A stretch of DNA of 64,000 nucleotides from Rhodobacteraceae bacterium S2214 (GTDB taxonomy: Bacteria; Pseudomonadota; Alphaproteobacteria; Rhodobacterales; Rhodobacteraceae). Location of the stretch: positions 904,001 to 968,000 of the forward strand of contig CP081161.1 of assembly GCA_025141675.1 (NCBI GenBank). Direction: 5' to 3'. Shown here in pieces: positions 26,186 to 35,043 of the stretch. The stretch's first letter is position 1, and each line of letters opens with the position of its first letter. Under the pieces are notes generated by a model that saw only the letters and a program-made list of their open reading frames with translations, searched no databases and was not told the origin of the DNA. Both the position numbers and the translations under genes were made by a program.

Positions 26186-26932
26186 ATGACTCATATTTCT
26201 TACCAGCTTTATTGTTCGCGGAACTTCCCGCCGCTGTCTGAAACGTTGAAAATGCTGTCTGCAGCGGGCTTCAAAGAGGTCGAAGGATACGGCGCGCTTT
26301 TCGACGATGTGGATGCGGTGAAAGCGGCCTTCGAAGGCACAGACCTGAAGATGACAAGCAGCCACATCGGCCTTGATCTGATGGAAGGCGATCCTGCCAA
26401 AGCGATTGAAATCATTCGCGATTTCGGAATGCGGGCGGCGTTTGTACCGTATCTGCAAGAAGACGAACGGCCGACAGATACGGCTGGCTGGACTGCCTTT
26501 GGCGAACGGCTTGCCAAGATCAGCGAACCTTTCGTGGCGGCTGGGATCAAGTTCGGCTGGCACAACCACGACTTTGAATTGGTCGCGACCGAAACAGGTG
26601 AAATGCCGCTCGATCTGATGATGGCGGCGGCACCCGACATGATGCTGGAACTCGACCTTGGTTGGGTGAAGCGGGCGGGCGAAGATCCTGTCGCATGGAT
26701 CAACAAATACGCAGGCCGTATCGCAGCGGTCCACATCAAAGACGTCGCACCTGCCGGCGAAAACGCGGATGAAGATGGTTGGGCTGACGTAGGTCATGGC
26801 ACCATGGATTGGGCGGCGATCCACGCGGCTTTGCAAGCTGCGGGCGTGGATCACTACGTCGTTGAACACGACAATCCGTCTGACCACCAGCGCATGGCGA
26901 CACGTAGCCTTGCCAGTGCGTCTAACTTCTAA
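26186..26932 (+). CDS. Sugar phosphate isomerase/epimerase (xylose isomerase-like TIM barrel)
   Basis: 248 residues from ATG 26186, preceded by GAGGA. An AP-endonuclease-2/xylose-isomerase-like barrel: VEGYGALFDDVDAV near the start, metal ligands in KFGWHNHDFEL and LELDLGWVKRAG, and AAVHIKDVAP toward the end. Members isomerise or epimerise free sugars or inositols (IolE, hydroxypyruvate isomerase and similar). Lying between beta-mannosidase and the Gfo/Idh/MocA dehydrogenase, it probably works on the released sugar or its 3-keto derivative. An upstream in-frame start inside the mannosidase gene was discarded. Confidence 0.85.
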   Translation: MTHISYQLYCSRNFPPLSETLKMLSAAGFKEVEGYGALFDDVDAVKAAFEGTDLKMTSSHIGLDLMEGDPAKAIEIIRDFGMRAAFVPYLQEDERPTDTAGWTAFGERLAKISEPFVAAGIKFGWHNHDFELVATETGEMPLDLMMAAAPDMMLELDLGWVKRAGEDPVAWINKYAGRIAAVHIKDVAPAGENADEDGWADVGHGTMDWAAIHAALQAAGVDHYVVEHDNPSDHQRMATRSLASASNF

Positions 26933-26944
26933 GGAATTGATAAT

Positions 26945-28069
26945 ATGGCACAACTTGGTGTTGGCATCATCGGATGCGGGAATATCTCAAAGGCGTATTT
27001 GACACTAGCGCCGATCTTTAAATCGCTGAAACTGGTCGCGGTTGCGGACCTCAACATGGACAACGCAAACGCGCGTGCGGCTGAATTTGACGTGCGGGCG
27101 GACACGGTTGATGACATCCTAAAGGCGTCCGACGTCGATGTGATCGTAAACCTGACGATCCCGGATGCGCACTTCGCCGTGACCAAATCCGTTTTGGAAG
27201 CAGGCAAGCACGCCTACTCCGAAAAGCCATTGGTCTTGACATTGGAAGAAGGTCAAATCCTGCGCGATCTGGCAGCGTCGAAAAACCTGCGGGTCGGCTC
27301 TGCGCCTGACACGTTCCTTGGTGGTGCGCATCAGCAGGCACGCGCTGCAATCGATGGCGGCCAAACCGGCAAAATCATCGGCGGCACATGTCACGTCATG
27401 GGGCATGGGATGGAGGCATGGCATCCAAACCCTGATTTCTTTTTCAAACCTGGCGGTGGTCCGGTACTCGACATGGGGCCGTATTATGTCACCAACCTGA
27501 TCCAATTGATCGGGCCCGTGAAATCGGTAGCCGCTTTGGCGAACAAAACCTTCCCGACACGCACAATCGGCAACGGCCCGCGCGATGGAGAAGTCATTCC
27601 GGTGGACGTCGCAACAAACATCCACGCGCTGCTGGAATTTGAAAACGGGGCCGCCGTGACGATGGGGGCCAGCTGGGACGTTTGGACCAATAAGCACACG
27701 AATATGGAGCTTTACGGCGAAGACGCATCAATCTTCGTGCCTGATCCGAACTTCTTTGGCGGTGACGTCGAAATCGGCGGGCAGGACCGTGACATCAAGG
27801 TGCTTGATGCGTGGGATCATCCGTTTGGTGTGAACAACTTCGAAGACAGCAGCAAAGCCAACTATCGCTGTGCGGGGCTAGCGGATATGGCCGCGGCCAT
27901 CGCTGAAGGGCGTGACCACCGCTGTAATGTCGATGTCGCGGTGCATGCGACGGACGTCATGACAAGCATCCTGAAATCCGGCGAAGAACGCCGGTTCATC
28001 ACGCTATCCACAACATGCGAACGCCCCGCAGCACTGTCACCGGATGAGGCGCGTGCGCTGTTGGCCTAA
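26945..28069 (+). CDS. Gfo/Idh/MocA family NAD(P)-dependent oxidoreductase
   Basis: 374 residues. Rossmann fold at the N-terminus with GVGIIGCGNISKAY, the family catalytic-region motif SEKPLVLTLEEG near residue 95, and the C-terminal alpha/beta domain (about 130-370) with a GPYYVTNLIQLIGPVKSV stretch. Enzymes of this family oxidise or reduce sugar hydroxyls, often at C3, and are commonly paired with TIM-barrel isomerases as here. Last gene of the operon; its stop overlaps the convergent DUF2945 gene by 4 bp, with no clear terminator. Substrate unknown; the mannosyl unit is the natural guess. Confidence 0.88.
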   Translation: MAQLGVGIIGCGNISKAYLTLAPIFKSLKLVAVADLNMDNANARAAEFDVRADTVDDILKASDVDVIVNLTIPDAHFAVTKSVLEAGKHAYSEKPLVLTLEEGQILRDLAASKNLRVGSAPDTFLGGAHQQARAAIDGGQTGKIIGGTCHVMGHGMEAWHPNPDFFFKPGGGPVLDMGPYYVTNLIQLIGPVKSVAALANKTFPTRTIGNGPRDGEVIPVDVATNIHALLEFENGAAVTMGASWDVWTNKHTNMELYGEDASIFVPDPNFFGGDVEIGGQDRDIKVLDAWDHPFGVNNFEDSSKANYRCAGLADMAAAIAEGRDHRCNVDVAVHATDVMTSILKSGEERRFITLSTTCERPAALSPDEARALLA

Positions 28070-28284
28070 GACGCCTTCGACAGCTCAGATTCAGATTTCA
28101 GGACGGCGTCACCGTCGTCCTGTTTGATGTAGTAAGCGGGATTATCGCTATCCGCATCACGGGTGACCTCGGTGCCGCTGATCTTGCGCGTTACCTTTTC
28201 GGTGTAGGATTTTTCAACCTGACCAGTGCCGGTCCCGTTGCCCCAGTTCCATTCAACCTTGTCGCCTTTGTTATACTTGGTCAT
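28066..28284 (-). CDS. DUF2945 (Tudor-like) small protein
   Basis: 72 residues from ATG 28284, seven bases after AAGGAG; a longer frame upstream overlaps the rlmN tail and was rejected. It starts YNKGDKVEWNWGNGTGTGQVE, the pattern of the small hypervirulence-associated Tudor/SH3-like domain DUF2945, and has TEVTRDADSDNPAYYIKQDDG in the second half. Polar and acidic, with no membrane segment, so it is probably cytoplasmic. Function unknown. It follows rlmN on the same strand with 40 bp between and ends in a 4-bp overlap with the convergent dehydrogenase gene. Confidence 0.85.
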   Translation of the reverse strand: MTKYNKGDKVEWNWGNGTGTGQVEKSYTEKVTRKISGTEVTRDADSDNPAYYIKQDDGDAVLKSESELSKAS

Positions 28285-28324
28285 GCTGATCTCCTTTTCA
28301 GAAGGCACAACAGGATAAAGGGCG

Positions 28325-29509
28325 TCAGGTTCCGGTTTCAGCCGCGATTTGCGCTTTGGACTTACGGCCACGTTCGGTTTCAGACTTCAATTGACCACAG
28401 GCGGCCATGATATCTTCACCGCGTGGTCGGCGAACTGGGGACGAATAGCCCGCGTTATGAACAATATCAGCGAACTTGCGAATGCGGTTGTTTGATGACC
28501 GTTTGTACGGCGCACCGGGCCATTCGTTGAATGGGATCAGGTTGATCTTTGCGGGGATGCCGTCGATCAGTTTGACCAAGCGGTGCGCATCTTCGTCGCT
28601 GTCGTTCACACCGTCGAGCATGACATATTCGAACGTGATCCGCTCTGAATTGGATACCTTGGGGTAGCTGCGCAATGCGTCCAGCAGATCGGCCAAAGGC
28701 CAGCGTTTGTTGATCGGAACCAACTTATTGCGGACCTCATCGGTGGTGGCGTGGAACGAAATGGCCAACTGACAGCCGATTTCTTCGGCAGTGCGGGCAA
28801 TCTCTGGAACCACACCAGACGTCGACAGCGTAATACGGCGGCGCGATAGCTGGATGCCATGCGGGTCCATCGCGATTTTCATCGCATCACGGACGCTTTC
28901 AAAGTTGTACAGCGGCTCGCCCATCCCCATCAAAACAATGTTCGACAAAAGGCGGGTGCGGTCGGCTTCGGTGCGGGTGCCGGGTTCCGGCCATTCGCCC
29001 AAATCGTCGCGGGCCACCATGACCTGTCCGATGATCTCGGCAGCAGTCAGATTGCGCACCAGTTTCTGTGTGCCCGTATGACAGAACGAACAGGTCAGCG
29101 TGCACCCGACCTGCGACGACACACATAGCGTGCCGCGATCCGTTTCGGGAATATAAACGATCTCAACCTCGTGGCCGCCAGCAATACGGACCAGATATTT
29201 GCGGGTACCATCTTCGGACACCTGACGGGTCACAACCTCTGGTACAGCCACAACAAATGTCTCGGCCAACATCGCGCGGTAATCTTTCGCGAGGTTCGTC
29301 ATCTGTTCAAAGTCGCGAAAGCCCCAGTGGTAAATCCACTGCCAAATCTGGCCGACCCGCATCTTCGCCTGCTTCTCAGGCGTACCGGCAGCGATCAACG
29401 CATCACGCATCGCTTCACGTGTCATGCCGACAAGATTCGGCAAGCCACCGCCCGTATCTTTACGGGGGATCGTCAGCATATCAGGTGTAACAGGGGCCGT
29501 GGCGGTCAT
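28325..29509 (-). CDS. rlmN: Dual-specificity 23S rRNA/tRNA A2503/A37 C2-methyltransferase
   Basis: 394 residues, a radical SAM enzyme. The [4Fe-4S] cysteines are C136, C140 and C143 in [19 protein letters not shown] and [12 protein letters not shown] are core motifs; a C-terminal [13 protein letters not shown] holds the methyl-carrier cysteine. It methylates C2 of A2503 in 23S rRNA and of A37 in some tRNAs. On the minus strand, it lies upstream of the DUF2945 gene. The gap of 139 bp before it contains a dispersed hairpin repeat. Confidence 0.95.
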   Translation of the reverse strand: MTATAPVTPDMLTIPRKDTGGGLPNLVGMTREAMRDALIAAGTPEKQAKMRVGQIWQWIYHWGFRDFEQMTNLAKDYRAMLAETFVVAVPEVVTRQVSEDGTRKYLVRIAGGHEVEIVYIPETDRGTLCVSSQVGCTLTCSFCHTGTQKLVRNLTAAEIIGQVMVARDDLGEWPEPGTRTEADRTRLLSNIVLMGMGEPLYNFESVRDAMKIAMDPHGIQLSRRRITLSTSGVVPEIARTAEEIGCQLAISFHATTDEVRNKLVPINKRWPLADLLDALRSYPKVSNSERITFEYVMLDGVNDSDEDAHRLVKLIDGIPAKINLIPFNEWPGAPYKRSSNNRIRKFADIVHNAGYSSPVRRPRGEDIMAACGQLKSETERGRKSKAQIAAETGT

Positions 29510-29582
29510 AGCAGAATCTCCAACATCTGGGCCTCATATAAACAACAAGCGCCGGTTTCCAATGAAAACCGACGCCTTATTT

Positions 29583-29627
29583 CTTTTGGTCGTAAATACC
29601 TCGGGGGTATGGGGGCTGGCCCCCATC
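29583..29627 (+). repeat. Dispersed intergenic repeat, module B (hairpin)
   Basis: CTTTTGGTCGTAAATACCTC, then GGGGGT and ATGGGGG-CTGG-CCCCCAT. The stem differs from the copy at 10328 by a G-C to A-T exchange in both arms. It occupies the gap between ialB-like and rlmN genes. The eleven bases AAAACCGACGC about 20 bp upstream also precede the element at 62557. Confidence 0.75.
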
Positions 29628-29648
29628 CGGTTTTTCGCGAAAAATCGA

Positions 29649-30176
29649 CTACCCCGCGCAGCGTCGTGCGGCTTCTTCAACTGCAGCGGTGAAGCCAAGC
29701 AGTGAAAACGTATCTTTTGTGACCGTGCCGCGACCAGACCGCGCTGTCATGCTGGCACCAGACCCGCGTTTCATCGCAGCAACGATTTTCGCGTCGTCTT
29801 CAGGTGTCGCAGGCCAAGCCCATTCGCCTTCGGTGAACAATTCAAACGTTGTGCCGCCGATATCCAGCGTTGCAGTTGATCCGCTCGCAAATGGATAACC
29901 GCCAGTAAAGGCGACTTGGCCTTGAACAGACGCACCCGGACGGTAGAAAACGAACAGCAGGATATCGCCACGGCGCACCTGCACGACGTTCCCGTCACGG
30001 CTGTTTACGGTTTCTTTTGGGGCCGATACACCCCAGCATTCGGTCGGGTTATCTTCGACAAACACGCTCCAATCGGTGTTTGCTGCGACCCGGTTTGACG
30101 ATTCCTGTGCGCTGACGCTGCTGCTCGCGGCGATCAGGGCCGTTGCCGTCAGGATCCGTGCAAAATTCTTCATCAT
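29649..30176 (-). CDS. Invasion-associated locus B (IalB) family periplasmic protein
   Basis: 175 residues from ATG 30176, eight bases after GGAGG. Signal peptide (about 1-23, ending VSA), then an IalB-type domain: DWSVFVEDNPTECWGVSAP near the start, RGDILLFVFYRPG in the middle and a closing SLLGFTAAVEEAARRC. Two cysteines (one in ECWGVS, one near the C-terminus) may form a disulfide. IalB proteins are periplasmic or outer-membrane linked; their molecular role is not firmly known. It appears monocistronic, with a dispersed hairpin repeat directly downstream that may end its transcript. Confidence 0.85.
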   Translation of the reverse strand: MMKNFARILTATALIAASSSVSAQESSNRVAANTDWSVFVEDNPTECWGVSAPKETVNSRDGNVVQVRRGDILLFVFYRPGASVQGQVAFTGGYPFASGSTATLDIGGTTFELFTEGEWAWPATPEDDAKIVAAMKRGSGASMTARSGRGTVTKDTFSLLGFTAAVEEAARRCAG

Positions 30177-30358
30177 AGTGACAGCCTCCACGCTGTGATT
30201 GCCTCTGGATGCCCAACTCAGCCATCCGTGCATCTGGTGTGCACCTTTTCGGCTAGCGGGTCGTGTTTCAACTCGATAGGCATAGGGTTAGCAAAAAACT
30301 GCCCAGTTGGGAAAGCCCTAAAGGCCAACCACCTGGCGTTGTGACATGAGGGACGCAG

Positions 30359-31354
30359 ATGACACACCCAGTAGACCTGATCGAAATTTGGCGGGGCGAC
30401 ATGATTGAATGCATGCACCAAGGCCATGCAGTCGTCTGCGATGCGTCCGGTCAGATCATTGACGCATGGGGTGATCCGGAAACTGTGATCTTCCCACGGT
30501 CGTCTTGTAAGATGCTGCAGGCGTTGCCGTTGGTCGAAAGTGGTGCTGCGGACTCCTTTGGGTTGACTGAAAAACAATTGGCTTTGTCCTGCGCGTCCCA
30601 TGACGGGTCCTACATTCACACAGAAGCCGTTTCTGCATGGATCAAGGACCTTGGGCTGGCGGAACCGGATTTCCGCTGTGGCCCGCAGGTGCCCGGCGAC
30701 AAGGACGTGCGCGATGATCTGATCCGCGCGGGCGACCAGCCTTGCCGCATCCACAATAATTGCTCGGGCAAACATTCCGGGTTCCTGACGCTGAACAAAC
30801 ATCTCGGCGCAGGGACCGAGTATACGCAGATCGACCATCCCGTGCAGCAAGCCTGCAAAGCGGTGTTCGAAGAGGTGACCCAAGAAACATCGCCCACGTA
30901 CGGCATCGATGGTTGTTCCGCCCCGAATTTCGCCAGCACCCTGCACGGATTGGCGCGGTCTATGGCCTTCTTTGCATCGGCCCACACCCGCAGCGATACA
31001 CGCTCATCTGCCGCCGCCCGCCTTGCGCAAGCGATGATGGCCTATCCCGAAATGGTCGCGGGCGAGACGCGTGCTTGTACCAATCTGATGCGGGCCATGG
31101 ATGGCAAGGTTGCCGTGAAAACGGGCGCAGAAGGCGTGTTCATCGCGATTATTCCTGAAAAGCAGCTCGGCGTGGCACTGAAAATCACGGACGGCGCGAC
31201 CCGCGCCAGCGAAGCCGCGATTGCGGCGATCCTTGTGAAGCTCGGCGTGCTGGATGCCAGCCACCCGACCGCCAAATCCCTGATGACACCTGATATTCGC
31301 AACTGGGACGGCCTTGTGACGGGCCGGATTTCCCCTGTTTCTGCACTGATTTAA
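30359..31354 (+). CDS. Asparaginase of the Rhizobium etli (ReAV/COG4448) type
   Basis: 331 residues. This class is unrelated to the common asparaginases: it has a serine beta-lactamase-like fold with the active-site string FPRSSCKMLQ (S48, S49, C50, K51), the segments CASHDG and NNCSGKHSGFL, and GIDGCSAPNFA. It hydrolyses L-asparagine to aspartate and ammonia and is thermolabile and inducible in R. etli. No signal peptide, so cytoplasmic. It has GAGGGA ahead of the start and is followed 10 bp later by xthA. It is divergent from the ialB-like gene; the 182-bp gap presumably holds two promoters, none of which I can mark clearly. Confidence 0.85.
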   Translation: MTHPVDLIEIWRGDMIECMHQGHAVVCDASGQIIDAWGDPETVIFPRSSCKMLQALPLVESGAADSFGLTEKQLALSCASHDGSYIHTEAVSAWIKDLGLAEPDFRCGPQVPGDKDVRDDLIRAGDQPCRIHNNCSGKHSGFLTLNKHLGAGTEYTQIDHPVQQACKAVFEEVTQETSPTYGIDGCSAPNFASTLHGLARSMAFFASAHTRSDTRSSAAARLAQAMMAYPEMVAGETRACTNLMRAMDGKVAVKTGAEGVFIAIIPEKQLGVALKITDGATRASEAAIAAILVKLGVLDASHPTAKSLMTPDIRNWDGLVTGRISPVSALI

Positions 31355-31364
31355 GGACTGCCCG

Positions 31365-32153
31365 ATGCCGTTTACACTTGCCACTTGGAACATCAACTCT
31401 GTCCGCTTGCGCGAAGACATCGTGCTGCGCTTGATGCGTGAAGAAGCACCCGATGTCCTGTGCCTGCAGGAATGCAAAAGCCCGGTCGAGAAAATCCCGA
31501 TGGAAGGCTTTCGCGACCTTGGTTACGAACACGTCGTGGCGCGCGGGCAAAAGGGGTACAACGGCGTGGCGATCCTGTCGAAAATCCCGATGGAAGAGGC
31601 GGGTGCATACGACTACGCCGATCTCGGTCATGCCCGTCATATCGCGGGCAAGCTGGAAAACGGGGTGACGGTCCACAACTTTTACGTGCCTGCAGGCGGC
31701 GACAAGCCGAACCGCGAAATCAACGAAAAATTTGGTCAGAAACTGGATTATTTGCGCGATATGCAAGCCGGATTTACTGCGGAAAAACCGGAAAAAGCTA
31801 TTCTTGTCGGCGACTTGAACATTGCGCCGCGCGAAGATGATGTTTGGGACCACAAGAAACTGTTGAAAGTGGTCAGCCACACGCCGGTTGAAGTTGAAGC
31901 CTTGGCAGCCGTGCAAGCCGCAGGCGATTGGGTGGACGTCACCCGCGCGGATGTGCCTGAAGGCAAACTGTACAGCTGGTGGTCGTATCGGTCGCCTGAT
32001 TGGGACACCGCCGACAAAGGCCGCCGCTTGGACCACGTTTGGGCCACTCCCGATATCGCTGGGTCAGCGTCCGGCAGTCGGGTCATCCGCGACGTGCGCG
32101 GTTGGGAAAAACCAAGCGATCATGCGCCTGTCTTCGCGACCTTCGATCTATAG
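31365..32153 (+). CDS. xthA: Exodeoxyribonuclease III
   Basis: 262 residues of the endonuclease/exonuclease/phosphatase fold: N-terminal LATWNINSVRLR, metal-binding E36 in LCLQECKSP, GYNGVAILSK, LVGDLNIAPRE, RRLDHVWAT and the terminal PSDHAPVFATFDL holding the catalytic Asp-His. It cleaves at abasic sites and removes 3'-blocking groups in base excision repair, acting on DNA in the cytoplasm. The 10-bp gap to the asparaginase gene suggests co-transcription. Its 3' end overlaps the convergent SGNH hydrolase by 6 bp. Confidence 0.94.
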   Translation: MPFTLATWNINSVRLREDIVLRLMREEAPDVLCLQECKSPVEKIPMEGFRDLGYEHVVARGQKGYNGVAILSKIPMEEAGAYDYADLGHARHIAGKLENGVTVHNFYVPAGGDKPNREINEKFGQKLDYLRDMQAGFTAEKPEKAILVGDLNIAPREDDVWDHKKLLKVVSHTPVEVEALAAVQAAGDWVDVTRADVPEGKLYSWWSYRSPDWDTADKGRRLDHVWATPDIAGSASGSRVIRDVRGWEKPSDHAPVFATFDL

Positions 32154-32789
32154 CGACGCGATCTTGGCTGCGACCAACTGTCCAAGGGTTTGATGCGCGA
32201 TCTCATCAAAATGAACGCCGTCTTCGGCGCAGGTTGTGACATGCGGGCTCGCATCAAGGAATGCGATCCCAGTATGGGCGGCGAGGTCTGCGTAAAGGGC
32301 TGGTAGGGCCGCTGATTTCCCTGCTGCCTGCCAAAGCTCTGCCACGAAGGCACCACGCTCTTGGACCACTGGCGGGGCGATCAGCAGAATTTCAAAACCA
32401 CCGTGTTTGGCCTGTACGTCCGGGTCCTTTGCAATCGCAATCAGCCCCGCTATCGCGCTTGCGATACCTTGCGCTGTCAGGCCGAAGTAGGGTTTGCAGT
32501 CATTCGTCCCTAACATGATCGTCAGCAGATCAATGGGCTTGTGGCTACCAAGCGCAATCTGTAGTCCGATCTGCCCGTTCATATGCGCGCCCATAATGGG
32601 ATCGCAGGCCGCCGTCGCTGTCCGCCCCGGTAGGCCTTCCTCTATCAGCCGCCACGACGATCCGAGTGCCTGGGCGGTCACGCTTGGCCAACGTTGACCG
32701 ACGCCATAACGAAAATTGTCGGATGCCGCAGTCATCGGCATCGTGCCATGGGTGTTGCTATCGCCGAATGTAAGCAGTGTTTTTTGCAT
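32148..32789 (-). CDS. SGNH/GDSL-type hydrolase (arylesterase-like)
   Basis: 213 residues. The block I motif FGDSNTHG holds the nucleophile S11; block III is MLGTNDCKP and block V is EDGVHFDEIAH with the Asp-His of the triad. The pattern is that of the arylesterase/acyl-CoA thioesterase branch of SGNH hydrolases. There is no signal peptide, so it is cytoplasmic, unlike TesA. It cleaves esters of unknown nature. It is divergent from cnoX and has its stop inside the xthA end. Confidence 0.85.
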   Translation of the reverse strand: MQKTLLTFGDSNTHGTMPMTAASDNFRYGVGQRWPSVTAQALGSSWRLIEEGLPGRTATAACDPIMGAHMNGQIGLQIALGSHKPIDLLTIMLGTNDCKPYFGLTAQGIASAIAGLIAIAKDPDVQAKHGGFEILLIAPPVVQERGAFVAELWQAAGKSAALPALYADLAAHTGIAFLDASPHVTTCAEDGVHFDEIAHQTLGQLVAAKIASL

Positions 32790-32893
32790 CTTTTTGGTTT
32801 AAGGCCAGCGCTCTCGCCAGTAAACCTTGAAATGGCCCTTGGCCTTTTGGTGCGCGTCTCCATATATAGTCCAACTGATTTGAGGAGAGCCCG

Positions 32894-33808
32894 ATGTTAG
32901 AGCTTGGCACGACACCATCCGCACCCGCCGCCGCTGATATGATTGTAGATGGCACCGACGCGACCTTTATGCAGGACGTGATTGAAGCTTCGCAAACGGT
33001 TCCCGTGATTGTGGATTTTTGGGCCCCATGGTGTGGACCATGCAAAACTTTGGGACCAGCGATTGAAGCGGCTGTGACTGCCGCGGGCGGTCGCGTGAAA
33101 CTGGTCAAGATCGATGTTGATGCCAACCCTGGCTATGCGGGCCAGTTGCGGGTTCAATCGATCCCGACGGTGTTCGCGTTTCATCAAGGCCAACCTGTTG
33201 ACGGTTTTCAGGGGGCGTTGCCGCCGTCCGAAATTCAGGCCTTTGTCGATAAGATTGCGGCGATGGGGCCCGAAGCTGACAATGGTTTGGCCGACGCGAT
33301 TGAAGCTGCAGAGCAAATGCTGACGGACGGTGAAGCCGCTGATGCCGCAGAAACATTTGCCGCAATCCTGCAAGAAGACCCTGCGAATGCTGCTGCTTAT
33401 GCGGGCCTTGTCCGGTCATATCTCGCGCTTGATGACGTTGATCAGGCAGAGGCCGTGTTGAACGGTGCGCCTGCGGAAATCTCAACGGATGCGTTGCTGG
33501 AAGCGGCCCATGCCCAAGTCACATTGGCGCGTGAAGCGCAAAACGCGGGCCCGCTTGCTGAATTGGCGGCATCAGTTGACGCGAACCCAGACGACCACCA
33601 AGCGCGATTTGATCTGGCCGTCGCGCAGCATGCGGGCGGCGACGCCGAAACCGCCGTGGCAACGTTGCTTGAACTGTTCCGTCGTGATCGCGAATGGAAT
33701 GATGGTGCGGCGCGGGCCCAATTGTTCAAGATCTTTGACGCGCTTGCAGCGAATGATCCAATCGTTTTGAACGGGCGTCGTAAATTGTCGTCTTTGATAT
33801 TTGCCTGA
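32894..33808 (+). CDS. cnoX: Thioredoxin-TPR co-chaperone/holdase (CnoX-like)
   Basis: 304 residues, starting with AGGAG in front. N-terminal thioredoxin domain (about 18-125) with the active site FWAPWCGPCKTLG (C47, C50) and cis-proline in QSIPTVFAF; C-terminal TPR-like helical domain (about 130-300). This is the YbbN/CnoX architecture, a chaperedoxin that holds unfolding proteins under hypochlorous acid stress and passes them to GroEL/DnaK. Escherichia coli CnoX has SQHC and lacks reductase activity; here CGPC is intact, so disulfide reductase activity is expected as reported for the Caulobacter protein. It is followed by the LON-domain gene after 27 bp. Confidence 0.87.
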   Translation: MLELGTTPSAPAAADMIVDGTDATFMQDVIEASQTVPVIVDFWAPWCGPCKTLGPAIEAAVTAAGGRVKLVKIDVDANPGYAGQLRVQSIPTVFAFHQGQPVDGFQGALPPSEIQAFVDKIAAMGPEADNGLADAIEAAEQMLTDGEAADAAETFAAILQEDPANAAAYAGLVRSYLALDDVDQAEAVLNGAPAEISTDALLEAAHAQVTLAREAQNAGPLAELAASVDANPDDHQARFDLAVAQHAGGDAETAVATLLELFRRDREWNDGAARAQLFKIFDALAANDPIVLNGRRKLSSLIFA

Positions 33809-33835
33809 TCTGGGAAACACCCTACCTTGTTCATT

Positions 33836-34474
33836 ATGAACAAACACGAATTGCCCGACACGATCCCAGTGTTTCCATTGCCCGGCGCTTTATTGCTGCC
33901 GCGGTCCCGCTTGCCGCTTCATTTGTTTGAACCGCGGTATCTGGCGATGATGGATGACGTCTTGAAAACAGACCACCGGTTGATCGGGATGGTCCAGCCC
34001 TTTGATGGTCCGGGAAAGCCGGATCAACTGCACAAAATCGGCTGCGCGGGGCGGCTGACTGCGTTCTCTGAAACCGAAGATGGTCGCTATATGGTGACGT
34101 TGTCGGGCATGTCGCGCTTCCGCATTATCGAGGAAACAGAAGGGTTTACGCCCTACCGCAAGTGCAAAGTCGACTGGGGCGGTTTTGGACGCGATCTAGG
34201 TCCGACCGAAATGGATGACGATTTTGATCGCTCTGCATTCCTGAAAACTTTGGGACGCTTTTTTGAAGACCAAGGTCTGAATACGGATTGGGAATCGCTG
34301 TCCGAGGCAGAAGACGAATTGTTGATCAATTCACTGTCGATGTTGTGTCCGTTTGAACCCGAAGATAAGCAGGCATTGCTTGAGGCGCCGTCCTTGACGA
34401 CACGACGCGAAACACTGGTCACACTGATTGAATTCGCACTGCGGGGCGGGTCAGCAGAGGAAACAATGCAATGA
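33836..34474 (+). CDS. LON substrate-binding domain protein
   Basis: 212 residues from ATG 33836; a TTG three codons upstream is possible. The N-terminal Lon (PUA-like) domain begins [25 protein letters not shown], and the protein ends with an all-helical part (about 130-212); there is no ATPase or protease domain. Stand-alone LON-domain proteins of alphaproteobacteria are of unknown role, perhaps adaptor or substrate recognition. It sits between cnoX and the Trm112-like gene, which overlaps its stop (ATGA). No clear Shine-Dalgarno sequence was seen. Confidence 0.83.
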   Translation: MNKHELPDTIPVFPLPGALLLPRSRLPLHLFEPRYLAMMDDVLKTDHRLIGMVQPFDGPGKPDQLHKIGCAGRLTAFSETEDGRYMVTLSGMSRFRIIEETEGFTPYRKCKVDWGGFGRDLGPTEMDDDFDRSAFLKTLGRFFEDQGLNTDWESLSEAEDELLINSLSMLCPFEPEDKQALLEAPSLTTRRETLVTLIEFALRGGSAEETMQ

Positions 34475-34650
34475 ACGCCGACACTTTTGACCCGAAAATG
34501 CTTGAAGCGCTGGTTTGTCCCGAAACCCGCAATGCGTTGAAATACGACGCGGAAAAGCAGGAACTGGTGTCCGAGAACGCGGGCCTCGCGTTCCCGATCC
34601 GTGGCGGCATTCCCGTAATGCTTGTCGATGAGGCGCGTGTGCTCGGCTAA
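34471..34650 (+). CDS. Trm112/DUF343-like small protein
   Basis: 59 residues from ATG 34471 overlapping the LON gene stop by 4 bp, ending TAA at 34648-34650. Sequence: [20 protein letters not shown], then [14 protein letters not shown] and [27 protein letters not shown] and [12 protein letters not shown] are the hallmarks of the bacterial Trm112/YcaR family, small proteins that act as partners of methyltransferases or in translation. Only one Cys remains where related zinc-binding members have more. It is third in the cnoX-LON-Trm112 operon. Confidence 0.85.
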   Translation: MNADTFDPKMLEALVCPETRNALKYDAEKQELVSENAGLAFPIRGGIPVMLVDEARVLG

Positions 34651-34719
34651 ATTGCCGAAGTTTACTTTTTATTTCGAATTTTACGGTCTCCTGAGCGAAG
34701 TTGCTAAAGGGGATTCTGA

Positions 34720-35043
34720 ATGAGAAATATGCATCCGGCTGACGAATTGGCCATGATCCGAACTGATATTCGTCGGCTGCGTGAACGCGAAGATTATCTG
34801 CGGAAAGGGTTTTTGTCGCTGCGGCTGCCGACCCACGGCGTCGACGCTGTCGCGACGGTCAAAATAGTGAAAAACCGCCGGTTATGTCAGCATAAACTGC
34901 CCGCACATCTGCTGGATGATCCTGATCTTTGGGAAACGCAGGTTATCCGTCACGTGCATATCGACGAAGTGGGCCACCCGGCTGCGCAAATCCCAATGTG
35001 GGCAAATCAAGCGGGCAACTGCGATCTGATCGAACCGATCTAA
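34720..35043 (+). CDS. Conserved hypothetical protein, 107 aa
   Basis: 107 residues, start ATG 34720 with AAAGGGG upstream. The N-terminal half is helical and charged (DELAMIRTDIRRLREREDYL), and the second half has VKIVKNRRLCQHKLP and DLWETQVIRHVHIDE. No signal peptide or membrane helix. Its 3' end overlaps the convergent ubiH-like gene by 4 bp. It is 69 bp after the Trm112-like gene and may have its own promoter. Function unknown; the family appears to be small and restricted. Confidence 0.7.
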   Translation: MRNMHPADELAMIRTDIRRLREREDYLRKGFLSLRLPTHGVDAVATVKIVKNRRLCQHKLPAHLLDDPDLWETQVIRHVHIDEVGHPAAQIPMWANQAGNCDLIEPI

